From Gammaproteobacteria bacterium Gsub (GTDB lineage Bacteria > Pseudomonadota > Gammaproteobacteria > PS1 > Pseudothioglobaceae): a stretch of 56,032 nucleotides of DNA. This document shows positions 1 through 7,970 of this stretch, piece after piece (positions within the stretch are counted from its first letter, which is position 1; every line of letters begins with the position of its first letter). The stretch spans positions 1 through 56,032 of the forward strand of contig JYIN01000006.1 of assembly GCA_002007405.1 (NCBI GenBank). Reading direction: 5' to 3'. The notes below the pieces were generated by a model. The model saw only the letters and a program-made list of their open reading frames with translations, was not told where the DNA came from and searched no databases. A program made the translations under genes and the position numbers.

Positions 1-1
1 C

Positions 2-148
2 ACCAAACAGGCAAAGGATAAATTTAAGGCTTTGTCATACTTGATTAAAAGTTACCGCTATTTGGCGAAAAACTGGCGAAAAATTGAAAACAATGGCGTT
101 GATTATAATGCTTTTATTTTAGAAGAAAATAAAAAAGCCAAAAAATGA
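2..148 (+). CDS. C-terminal end of an unidentified gene (partial)
   Basis: An open frame runs in from the window edge and ends at a TGA that overlaps the ATG of the next gene (ATGA). Only 48 residues are visible; they are rich in Lys, Asn and Tyr and end in a basic tail (KKAKK). The overlap shows it belongs to the same operon as the following glycosyltransferase, so a role in surface-polysaccharide synthesis is likely, and a glycosyltransferase is possible. The fragment is too short to name the family. Confidence 0.6.
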   Translation, partial: TKQAKDKFKALSYLIKSYRYLAKNWRKIENNGVDYNAFILEENKKAKK

Positions 149-1368
149 AAGTATTAATAGTCTCAGCCCATGATAAGAAAGGCGGCGCTGCTAAGGCGGC
201 TTATCGGTTACACCGCGCGTTATTGGCACAAAATATTAACAGCAAAATGTTGGTGCAGAATAAAAAAAGCACGGATGAAACTGTTATTGGGGCACACTCA
301 AAAATAGGCAAATACCTCAATCCTTATCGTCCAGCCTTAGACCATATTATTATGAAGTTTTACAAAACTCAAACCCTGTTTTCTTCCTCCTATTTGCCTT
401 TTTCACAAATTGTTAAACAAATCAATAAAATCAGCCCTGATATTGTAAATCTGCATTGGATATGTGGGGGGACGCTAAAAATAGAAGATATTGCCAAAAT
501 CAAGGCCCGAGTTGTATGGTCGTTGCATGATATGTGGGCTTTTACTGGTGGCTGTCATTATGACAAAGAATGTGGAAAATACCAACAAAAATGCGGCAGT
601 TGCCCAATTTTAGGTAGCAATAAAAACAATGATTTAAGCAGAAAAATATTTGATAGAAAACAAAAAAATTTTGCCCAAAAAAATATGACCATTATCGGGC
701 TGAGTAGTTGGCTGAGTGAATGTGCAAAAAATAGCAGCCTGTTAAAAGACAAACACCATATCAATCTGCCTAATCCCATTGAGACCGATGTTTTTAAGCC
801 TACTGATAAGGGAAAAGCACGGGAATTGTGGCATCTTCCAAAGGATAAAAAGTTGATTTTATTTGGTATAAACCACACCATAAATAATATAAATAAAGGT
901 TTTAACAAACTAAATGAGGCACTAAGACAATTAAAAAATACAGACATAGAATTGCTGGTTTTTGGCAGTAATGCCCCTAAAAAATCCCAAAACTTTGGCT
1001 TTAAAACTCATTATCTGGGATATATAGAGGATAACGATAGACTGATAACTTTGTATAATGCCGCTGATGTGGTAGTGGTACCGAGTTTGCAAGAGAATTT
1101 ATCAAATACCATTATGGAGAGTATGGCTTGTGGTAAAGCGGTGGTAGGTTTTGATATTGGTGGCAATGCTGATATGATACAACATAAAAACACTGGTTAT
1201 TTGGCAAAACCTTTTTCTATCAGTGATTTAGCCAGTGGCATTGAATGGGTTTTAAATAACAAACAATATGATCGGCTTTGTAAAAATGCTAGGGCAAAAA
1301 TATTGACAGAATTTGACAGTAAAATTGTGGCAAAAAAATACATAAAACTCTATCAAAATTTATTATGA
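145..1368 (+). CDS. GT4-type (group 1) glycosyltransferase
   Basis: Transfers a sugar from a nucleotide-sugar donor to a growing surface glycan on the cytoplasmic side of the membrane. The N terminus (MKVLIVSAHD, then a GG at residues 13-14) is the acceptor-side Rossmann start typical of GT-B enzymes. The C-terminal half carries the EX7E signature (E317 and E325, in the stretch QENLSNTIMESMACG), which contacts the donor in family GT4. The 407-residue length is normal. The opening and the middle (WSLHDMWAFTGGCHY) resemble the WcaC-like branch. Start and stop overlap both neighbours by 4 nt, so it is translationally coupled within the polysaccharide operon. Donor and acceptor cannot be read from sequence. 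Confidence 0.88.
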   Translation: MKVLIVSAHDKKGGAAKAAYRLHRALLAQNINSKMLVQNKKSTDETVIGAHSKIGKYLNPYRPALDHIIMKFYKTQTLFSSSYLPFSQIVKQINKISPDIVNLHWICGGTLKIEDIAKIKARVVWSLHDMWAFTGGCHYDKECGKYQQKCGSCPILGSNKNNDLSRKIFDRKQKNFAQKNMTIIGLSSWLSECAKNSSLLKDKHHINLPNPIETDVFKPTDKGKARELWHLPKDKKLILFGINHTINNINKGFNKLNEALRQLKNTDIELLVFGSNAPKKSQNFGFKTHYLGYIEDNDRLITLYNAADVVVVPSLQENLSNTIMESMACGKAVVGFDIGGNADMIQHKNTGYLAKPFSISDLASGIEWVLNNKQYDRLCKNARAKILTEFDSKIVAKKYIKLYQNLL

Positions 1369-2396
1369 GACAAAATAAAACTATTTTAGTAACCGGCGGT
1401 GCTGGCTATATCGGTAGCCACACTTGCGTGGAGCTCATCCAAAACGGGTATCAAATTGTGGTATTGGATAATTATCTTAATTCCACAAAGCTGGCACTCA
1501 AGCGCGTAGAGGAAATTACCCAAACTTCACTTAAAATTTATCCACAAGATATAAGAAATAAAATGGCACTACGGCAGATATTTGCCCAACATAATATTGA
1601 TGCAATTATTCATTTTGCTGGACTAAAGGCAGTGGGAGAATCGGTAGCAAAGCCGCTTACTTATTATGATAACAATGTCGGCGGCTCAATAATTTTATTG
1701 AAAGAGGCGCAAAAAGCAGGTTGCAAAAATCTAATTTTTAGCTCGTCGGCAACCGTATATGGCACACCTGAAAAACTACCCATTACTGAAAATTGCCCAA
1801 CTGGTAATACGACCAATCCGTATGGCACTTCAAAATTTATGATTGAAGAAATTTTGCAAGATACCTATCAGGCTGATCAGGCGTGGAAAATCGCTTTATT
1901 GCGTTATTTTAACCCCGTTGGCGCACACGCCTCAGGCAAAATTGGTGAAAATCCAAATGGCATTCCTAATAATCTGATGCCCTTTATCGCCCAAGTAGCA
2001 AGCGGGAAATTAAACCACTTAGAAGTGTTTGGAAACGATTATGATACCCTTGATGGCACTGGGATTAGAGACTATATTCATGTAATGGATTTGGCAAAAG
2101 GTCATGTGCTAGCCTTAGATTATTTATTGACAAAGAGCAAGGGCGAGGTTTTAACGGTTAACCTTGGCACTGGCAAAGGTTATAGCGTGTTACAAATGGT
2201 CAAAGCGTTTGCAAAAGCCAGTGGCAAAAAAATCCCCTACACCATTGAAGACAGACGCCCGGGCGATATTGCCAGCTGTTTTGCCGATGTTAATAAGGCC
2301 CATAAAATACTCAACTGGCATGCAGAATTGGACATTGAGACGATGTGTTCGGACGCTTGGCGATTTATTGAGAAAAACAGTGTTAAAACAAGCTAA
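1365..2396 (+). CDS. galE: UDP-glucose 4-epimerase
   Basis: Interconverts UDP-glucose and UDP-galactose (possibly also the N-acetyl forms) using tightly bound NAD. It is an extended short-chain dehydrogenase with the NAD-binding GGAGYIG at residues 11-17, a catalytic serine in FSSSATVYG, and the YxxxK pair at Y153/K157 (NPYGTSK). The length (343 aa) matches GalE, and the C terminus has the expected RRPGD motif. It starts inside the stop of the upstream glycosyltransferase (ATGA). In this setting it supplies galactose-type donors for the glycan made by the surrounding operon. Gal versus GalNAc specificity is not decided here. Confidence 0.95.
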   Translation: MRQNKTILVTGGAGYIGSHTCVELIQNGYQIVVLDNYLNSTKLALKRVEEITQTSLKIYPQDIRNKMALRQIFAQHNIDAIIHFAGLKAVGESVAKPLTYYDNNVGGSIILLKEAQKAGCKNLIFSSSATVYGTPEKLPITENCPTGNTTNPYGTSKFMIEEILQDTYQADQAWKIALLRYFNPVGAHASGKIGENPNGIPNNLMPFIAQVASGKLNHLEVFGNDYDTLDGTGIRDYIHVMDLAKGHVLALDYLLTKSKGEVLTVNLGTGKGYSVLQMVKAFAKASGKKIPYTIEDRRPGDIASCFADVNKAHKILNWHAELDIETMCSDAWRFIEKNSVKTS

Positions 2397-3147
2397 ATAC
2401 TGCCCGCAAGTCAGCATTATTACAATCGTTTATAACAATAAAAAATTTATTGCCGACACAATTGATTCGGTATTAAATCAAACTTATACAAACATTGAAT
2501 ACATTGTGATAGATGGGGATAGTGATGATGGGACGGCTGAGATGATTGGCAGCTACGGCAACAAAATCACAAAATTCATCAGCGAGCCTGATAACGGTAT
2601 TTATGATGCAATGAACAAAGGAATCAGTGTCGCCACTGGTGATATTGTGGGTATTCTAAATAGTGATGATATTTATATTGATGAGCAGGTGATAGAGAAA
2701 ATTATCCACCAATTTGAGGAAAAAATAGATTGCGTATTTGCCGATGTAGTCTATATTAAGCCTAATAATCTTGACAAAATAATCAGGCGTTATCACAGCA
2801 AGGGGTTTAACCCCAGCCAGTTTGCTTATGGTCAAATGCCACCGCACCCTGGGTTTTTTGTAAAGCGACAGATTTATAAAAAATACGGTGTTTTTAGAAC
2901 AGATTTAAAAATTGCTGCTGATTTTGATATATTGGTGCGGTTTTTATACCTCCACAAAATCCGTTATCGTTACTTGCCAGAGGCGATTGTAAAAATGCGC
3001 ACTGGTGGTATTAGCACTTCTTTGAGTAGCCTATTTATCAACAGCGTAGAAAAATTGAGAGTGTGCAAAGACCGTGGCGTGCCAACTAATATTTTTAAAA
3101 TCTTATCGCGTTATCCGCGAAAAGTAGTGGAATTATTCAAAAAATGA
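2380..3147 (+). CDS. GT2-family glycosyltransferase
   Basis: An inverting GT-A glycosyltransferase. After a short lead it shows the family opening (PQVSIITIVYN), then VIDGDSDDGT, and the acidic nucleotide-sugar/metal motif NSDD at about residues 94-97. The open frame extends far back into galE, but that part is a shadow. I place the start at GTG 2380, which gives a 255-residue protein, 17 nt of overlap with galE and an N terminus of normal GT2 length; TTG 2368 is an alternative. Its stop overlaps the next ATG. It resembles WcaE-like enzymes of colanic-acid-type clusters; the linkage made is unknown. Confidence 0.85.
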   Translation: MLKQAKYCPQVSIITIVYNNKKFIADTIDSVLNQTYTNIEYIVIDGDSDDGTAEMIGSYGNKITKFISEPDNGIYDAMNKGISVATGDIVGILNSDDIYIDEQVIEKIIHQFEEKIDCVFADVVYIKPNNLDKIIRRYHSKGFNPSQFAYGQMPPHPGFFVKRQIYKKYGVFRTDLKIAADFDILVRFLYLHKIRYRYLPEAIVKMRTGGISTSLSSLFINSVEKLRVCKDRGVPTNIFKILSRYPRKVVELFKK

Positions 3148-4094
3148 GAATCCTATTAACAGGGGCAACTGGTTTTATAGGTAAGCACCTGTCTTTAGCA
3201 CTACTTGATGCAAACTTTGATTTAAAAGTTGCAGTGCGACAAAAAAGCGCGCTTTTCCCTGATAAAGTTAAGCAGTTTATTATTGGTGATTTGAGTGCTG
3301 AGCATGATTGGACGGAGGCAATAAAAAATACAGACTGTATTATTCATCTGGCGGCTAAGGCACATGTGCTTGGTGCACACAAAGCCAAATTATTAGTGGA
3401 ATTTAGACAGATTAACACTTTTGCCACGCTTAATTTAGCCAAATGCGCAGCAGATTCTGGGGTTGGGCGTTTTATTTTTATCAGCTCAATTGGGGTTAAT
3501 GGCAACAGTAGTAGCAAGCCTTTTACTGAAAATGATGCGCCTAATCCACAAGATCCGTATGCGCTTTCTAAATATGAGGCTGAGCAAGGTTTGTTTAAAA
3601 TTGCTCAAAATACCCATTTGCAAGTGGTGGTTATTCGCCCGCCTTTAGTGTATGGTAAAAATGCACCGGGTAATTTTGCTAGATTGATTCGCTGGGCGAG
3701 CAGGAAAATACTCCTGCCACTGCCACTCGGTGCGGTTAAAAATTCGCGTTCTCTGCTGGCACTTGATAATTTGATTGATTTTATTATCATCTGCACTACC
3801 CATAAAAAAGCTGCCAATGAGATATTTTTAATCTGTGATGGGCAGGATTTATCAACCCCTCAATTATTAAAAAAATTAGCATTTGCAGCCAATAAAAAAC
3901 CATGGCTACTGCCAGTGCCAACTGATTGGCTGGTATTTATTACCAAGTTATTTGGCAAGCGGGCTGAGGCAATTCGCCTGCTTTCATCACTGCAAATTGA
4001 TAACAAAAAGGCACGCCTATTATTGGGATGGGAGCCTAAAATAAGTATCAAAGTGGCATTTATCAAAATTATGAATAATGAAAAAAATATTTGA
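3144..4094 (+). CDS. NAD-dependent sugar epimerase/dehydratase-family protein (SDR), WbpV-like
   Basis: Extended SDR enzyme acting on a nucleotide sugar. The NAD site TGATGFIG lies at residues 6-13, the serine in ISSIGVNG, and the YxxxK pair at Y139/K143 (DPYALSK). The 316-residue length and the placement directly before a small phosphosugar transferase match the WbpV/WbpK type, in which the enzyme reduces a 4-keto-6-deoxy-HexNAc intermediate (for example to QuiNAc or FucNAc). The 4,6-dehydratase encoded at 6108-7970 could supply that intermediate. The exact substrate is an inference. It overlaps the next gene by 17 nt. Confidence 0.85.
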   Translation: MRILLTGATGFIGKHLSLALLDANFDLKVAVRQKSALFPDKVKQFIIGDLSAEHDWTEAIKNTDCIIHLAAKAHVLGAHKAKLLVEFRQINTFATLNLAKCAADSGVGRFIFISSIGVNGNSSSKPFTENDAPNPQDPYALSKYEAEQGLFKIAQNTHLQVVVIRPPLVYGKNAPGNFARLIRWASRKILLPLPLGAVKNSRSLLALDNLIDFIIICTTHKKAANEIFLICDGQDLSTPQLLKKLAFAANKKPWLLPVPTDWLVFITKLFGKRAEAIRLLSSLQIDNKKARLLLGWEPKISIKVAFIKIMNNEKNI

Positions 4095-4638
4095 TTTATC
4101 TTTAGCGATATTGTTATTATTTTTACTCTTAGCACCGATTTTATTGATTGCTATTTTGGTAAAAATTACCTCAAACGGCACAATACTATATTGGTCAAAC
4201 AGGGTTGGGCGACAGGGCAAAATTTTTAAAATGCCAAAATTTAGAACAATGCACACCAACACCCCCCAAGTAGCAACGCATTTGATTCAGGACACAGATA
4301 GTTATCTGACCCCAATAGGCAGATTTTTGCGACAAACCAGTTTGGATGAGTTGCCACAATTATTCTCAGTATTAAAAGGCGATATGGCTTTTGTTGGTCC
4401 GCGACCGGCTCTGTTTAATCAGGATGATTTAATTGCCCTTCGCGCCTCCTTGGGGGTAGATAAAATCTTACCCGGAATTACCGGCTGGGCACAAGTCAAT
4501 GGGCGGGATGATTTGTCAATTACTGATAAAGCTACTTTAGACGCACAATATTGCAGGCGCCAGTCATTTTGGTTTGATATAAAAATATTATGGATAACAA
4601 TTAAAAATGTCGTTAAAAAAGATGGCATTAGCCATTAA
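4078..4638 (+). CDS. Initiating phosphosugar (bacterial sugar) transferase, PglC/WcaJ family
   Basis: Moves a phosphosugar from a UDP-sugar to undecaprenyl phosphate, the first membrane step of glycan assembly. The 186-residue protein is the minimal PglC-size catalytic core: one hydrophobic segment at residues 5-28, KFRTM at 54-58, the catalytic Asp-Glu pair in SLDELPQL (D90/E91), GPRPAL near 107-112 and GITGWAQVNGRD near the end. It lacks the extra four-helix N terminus of WcaJ/WbaP. It overlaps the upstream SDR gene by 17 nt and closes this tightly packed set, so it probably starts the glycan whose sugars the neighbours make. Confidence 0.93.
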   Translation: MKKIFDLSLAILLLFLLLAPILLIAILVKITSNGTILYWSNRVGRQGKIFKMPKFRTMHTNTPQVATHLIQDTDSYLTPIGRFLRQTSLDELPQLFSVLKGDMAFVGPRPALFNQDDLIALRASLGVDKILPGITGWAQVNGRDDLSITDKATLDAQYCRRQSFWFDIKILWITIKNVVKKDGISH

Positions 4639-4657
4639 ATAGGCTGTTAAAATCCCC

Positions 4658-4686
4658 TTCTATTGTAAAAAAATCATACAATAGAA
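4658..4686. promoter_or_regulatory. 9-bp inverted repeat abutting a start codon
   Basis: The arms TTCTATTGT (4658-4666) and ACAATAGAA (4678-4686) are perfect inverse complements around an 11-nt loop, and the right arm ends directly at the ATG at 4687. No T-run follows, so a terminator is unlikely. It could be a protein-binding site or an RNA hairpin occluding the start region. The function is a guess. Confidence 0.35.
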
Positions 4687-6090
4687 ATGGCTAAGGCATT
4701 TTTTTTATGGATATTATTTTTATTAAAACCCATATTTGCTTTAACAGAGCAAGAATTTATCCAAAAAGTACTCAACCAAGATACCCATTTTGAAAAAGAC
4801 CAAATCTATGTTGTCATCAAAAAAATAGAATTAGAAGCAAGTAGGGACGCCTATGCAGGCTGGCGTTCTAATTTATCGGCAACTTTGCATAACGCTCATT
4901 ATGATATTAACAAAAAGACTGTCTCAAAAAAAACCTATGATAAAAAACATATCAACACCCAATCCATTAGGCTGGCGAGTGAAAAAAGATTTTTATCCAA
5001 TCCCAGTAGTTTAAAAATCAGTGCCACTCGTCGTTATAAACAAACCGATTCTTATGATGATAATGTTTCTGCCTTTGATGATACTTACAAAATCAGTTAT
5101 AAATATCCGCTATTAAAGCATGATTCTAATGCCGGGAGTTTTAAAACCTATCGGCGCAATATTTTAGATTTAGAACGCGAAAAACTAGATTTTGATGATG
5201 CCCAAGAGGCGTTTTTAGTCAAAAGATTAAAACAATATTTAGATTGGGGATTGTATTCGGAAAATACCGATATTTACCAGCAATATTTGCAAACCATACA
5301 AAAAATTAAAGCCGCACCTAAGGATAAGAAAAAATTAAACACTGCTATTTTTCTCGCTCAAAAAGACATCTCAGACAACAACGCTAAATTACAAGCACAA
5401 AAAAAAGGATTATCAATTGTATTAAATGACGAAGCTTTGCTATTGCAAAAACCTAGAATAAATTACCACAAACAAGCCGCTCTCATAACCACCCCGTTAG
5501 GGCAATATTTACAGAAAAATGTACGCAGTTTATTAAAATACCAGATTGATAAAAAATTAAAAAAAACCGATCTTAATCACTATGAAAATCAATCTTTATT
5601 CAAGTTAGATTTAACCCTTGGTGCAGAAAAAGACACCAATAAAAGGAATACTTTAAAAACAAAATACGGCAATTCTAGCATGTTTTATTTTGCAGGGCTG
5701 ACTTTTAATATGCCCATCGGGATTGATATCAATAATGAAAAAGAAATTCTAACTACCAAGCTTGAACTGAGGAAGTTTGACATTGATTATGCCAACAAAT
5801 TCAAAGATATAAAATCCGATATTGGGGCACTAAATGTCGAATTATCGTTAAACGAAAAAACCTTAAATGACTATAAAGGCATCATCCGTGATTTAACCGA
5901 TAATGCCAATTTAGCACATGATAATTATGCCAACCAAAAGGTTAGCATCAAGGATTTACTTGATATTTATAAAGAAAAGCGCGATGTTGAATTAGAATAT
6001 GTTACTTCTGTTATCAATTACCAAAAAAATATTCTAGAATATAATGATAAATTAGACAAAGTGATCAAAACTGAAAGAACACTACCCTAA
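4687..6090 (+). CDS. TolC-like outer-membrane efflux/export protein
   Basis: Probable trimeric outer-membrane channel protein. It has an N-terminal signal peptide (hydrophobic residues 4-19, cleavage likely near FALT), long helical heptad-rich stretches and short strand-forming segments, and a C-terminal helix resembling the TolC-family end (KVSIKDLLDIYKEKRD). The 467-residue length fits the family. No inner-membrane transporter or adaptor is next to it. Its place between the phosphosugar transferase and the 4,6-dehydratase suggests export of the glycan or a role in its assembly, but that is inference from context. It is unusually rich in Lys and Asp/Asn. Family assignment is moderate because similarity is mostly in overall pattern. 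Confidence 0.6.
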   Translation: MAKAFFLWILFLLKPIFALTEQEFIQKVLNQDTHFEKDQIYVVIKKIELEASRDAYAGWRSNLSATLHNAHYDINKKTVSKKTYDKKHINTQSIRLASEKRFLSNPSSLKISATRRYKQTDSYDDNVSAFDDTYKISYKYPLLKHDSNAGSFKTYRRNILDLEREKLDFDDAQEAFLVKRLKQYLDWGLYSENTDIYQQYLQTIQKIKAAPKDKKKLNTAIFLAQKDISDNNAKLQAQKKGLSIVLNDEALLLQKPRINYHKQAALITTPLGQYLQKNVRSLLKYQIDKKLKKTDLNHYENQSLFKLDLTLGAEKDTNKRNTLKTKYGNSSMFYFAGLTFNMPIGIDINNEKEILTTKLELRKFDIDYANKFKDIKSDIGALNVELSLNEKTLNDYKGIIRDLTDNANLAHDNYANQKVSIKDLLDIYKEKRDVELEYVTSVINYQKNILEYNDKLDKVIKTERTLP

Positions 6091-6107
6091 CCTAAAAAAT
6101 TAAACCA

Positions 6108-7970
6108 ATGATTAACAGATTACTCAAATTTTCAAGACTAAAAAAACAATTATTCCTATTATTGATAGATTCAATCATTGTGATATTGGCACTGCTGGCA
6201 TCGTTTTCAATGCGTTTGGGGTATTGGTATTTTCCAGAAATCAACCTAGTTTTGGTGGTTTTTACAGCACCTTTAATTGCCTTGCCTATTTTTTGGTATT
6301 TTCGCTTATATCATACGATTATCCGTTACATCAGTATTCGCCTATTATGGTCGGTGGCTCAAGCAGTTTCTCTGTACGCCCTATTGTGGGGGATTGTGGC
6401 ATTTATGAGTGCACTTGAGGGGATTCCGCGTTCGGTAATATTGATCAACTGGGTGTTGTCTGTGTTATTGATTGGCGGGGTCAGGCTAGCAGCACACTGG
6501 GTGCTGAATGTGGCTGGGGAAAAACAAGGCAAAAAAGTCATTATTTACGGGGCAGGTGCTGCTGGCAGGCAATTATTAACCGCATTAAAAACCTCTAAAG
6601 AATACAATCCTATTGCTTTTATTGATGATGACCCGACTTTAACCAAACACTTTATTGGTGGAGTGAAGGTTATCGATAAAAATAAATTAGGGGCACTGAT
6701 TGAAAAAAAACAAGTTGATGAAGTTTTGCTGGCAATACCCTCAATTAGCATTGCCCAAAAACGCCATATTCTTGATTTTTTACAAAAACATCCTATTATG
6801 GTTCGCACCCTGCCGGGGGTGAGTGAGATTGCCTCTGGAAAAATCAAAACCAGCGATTTGCATAAAATTGATATACACGACTTGCTTGGTCGTGGTGTTG
6901 CCTACGCTAACAAGACTTTATTACACAAAAATATCAATAACAAAGTGGTGATGGTAACTGGTGCTGGCGGATCTATTGGCGCAGAATTGTGTCGGCAAAT
7001 TGTCCTTTTAAAGCCCAAAGCCTTAATTTTATATGAGCTCAACGAATTAGCGCTTTATAACATTGAGCGTAAATTATCAACCAGCAATATTAGTATCTAC
7101 CCACTGCTGGGTAGCGTTAATAACAGCCACCGATTAAGCCAAATTTATACCCATTTTGGGGTTAATACCATCTATCATGCAGCCGCTTATAAACATGTCC
7201 CTATGGTCGAATTTAATAATACTGAAGGAGTCAATAACAATGTATTTGGCACTCTAAATTGCGCACAAGCAGCAATTAAAGCAGGGGTTGAGACTTTTGT
7301 CCTGATTTCTACCGATAAAGCGGTGCGTCCAACTAGCACTATGGGGGTAACCAAACGCTGTGCTGAATTGGTATTACAGGCTTTGGCAATGGAGCAAAAG
7401 ACTACAAAATTTAGCATGGTTCGTTTTGGCAATGTTCTGGGTTCTAGTGGCTCGGTGATTCCGTTATTTACTCAGCAGATTAAAAATGGAGGGCCCATTA
7501 CCATAACTAATAAAGACATTATTCGCTATTTTATGACCATTTCTGAGGCAGTAGAATTGGTTATTCAAGCAGGAGCAATGGGCAAAGGCGGCGATGTGTT
7601 TGTGCTGAATATGGGTGAGGCAATACGGATTGTGGATTTAGCTAAAAAAATGGTGTATTTGAGTGGTTTAGAAATCAAAGACAAATCTCATCCTGATGGT
7701 GATATTGAAATTCAATACATAGGGCTGAGACCAGGCGAGAAATTATTTGAAGAATTATTAATCGGTGATAATGTTACTCATACCGACAACCCATTGATTA
7801 TGCGTGCTGAGGAAGATAGGCTATCATGGCAGGATTTATTACCAATTTTGCAAGCATTGGAGGTAGCAGTTGAAGGCTCTCAGCAGGAAAAATTGCGTGA
7901 ATTATTGATTCAAATTGTGCCAGATTTTAAACCACAATGTGGTTTAGCAGACCTACTCTACAGTAACTGA
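6108..7970 (+). CDS. Membrane-bound nucleotide-sugar 4,6-dehydratase (FlaA1/WbpM/PglF family)
   Basis: Converts UDP-GlcNAc to a 4-keto-6-deoxy sugar, the entry to QuiNAc, FucNAc, bacillosamine and similar residues. Four membrane helices lie within the first about 130 residues, followed by a Rossmann domain (IYGAGAAGRQLL, near 146) and the catalytic SDR domain (VTGAGGSIGAEL, near 281; then STDKAVRPTSTMGVTKR, where Met replaces the usual Tyr, as is normal in this family). The 620-residue length is typical of the large WbpM-like form. It probably supplies the SDR reductase at 3144-4094. Its 3' end overlaps the convergent glmS by 18 nt. Confidence 0.93.
   Translation: MINRLLKFSRLKKQLFLLLIDSIIVILALLASFSMRLGYWYFPEINLVLVVFTAPLIALPIFWYFRLYHTIIRYISIRLLWSVAQAVSLYALLWGIVAFMSALEGIPRSVILINWVLSVLLIGGVRLAAHWVLNVAGEKQGKKVIIYGAGAAGRQLLTALKTSKEYNPIAFIDDDPTLTKHFIGGVKVIDKNKLGALIEKKQVDEVLLAIPSISIAQKRHILDFLQKHPIMVRTLPGVSEIASGKIKTSDLHKIDIHDLLGRGVAYANKTLLHKNINNKVVMVTGAGGSIGAELCRQIVLLKPKALILYELNELALYNIERKLSTSNISIYPLLGSVNNSHRLSQIYTHFGVNTIYHAAAYKHVPMVEFNNTEGVNNNVFGTLNCAQAAIKAGVETFVLISTDKAVRPTSTMGVTKRCAELVLQALAMEQKTTKFSMVRFGNVLGSSGSVIPLFTQQIKNGGPITITNKDIIRYFMTISEAVELVIQAGAMGKGGDVFVLNMGEAIRIVDLAKKMVYLSGLEIKDKSHPDGDIEIQYIGLRPGEKLFEELLIGDNVTHTDNPLIMRAEEDRLSWQDLLPILQALEVAVEGSQQEKLRELLIQIVPDFKPQCGLADLLYSN

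Noticed and set aside
2164-2379. N-terminal extension of the GT2 glycosyltransferase into galE
   Set aside because: This part is galE in another frame; family members begin just before the SIITIVYN strand, so the start was moved to 2380.
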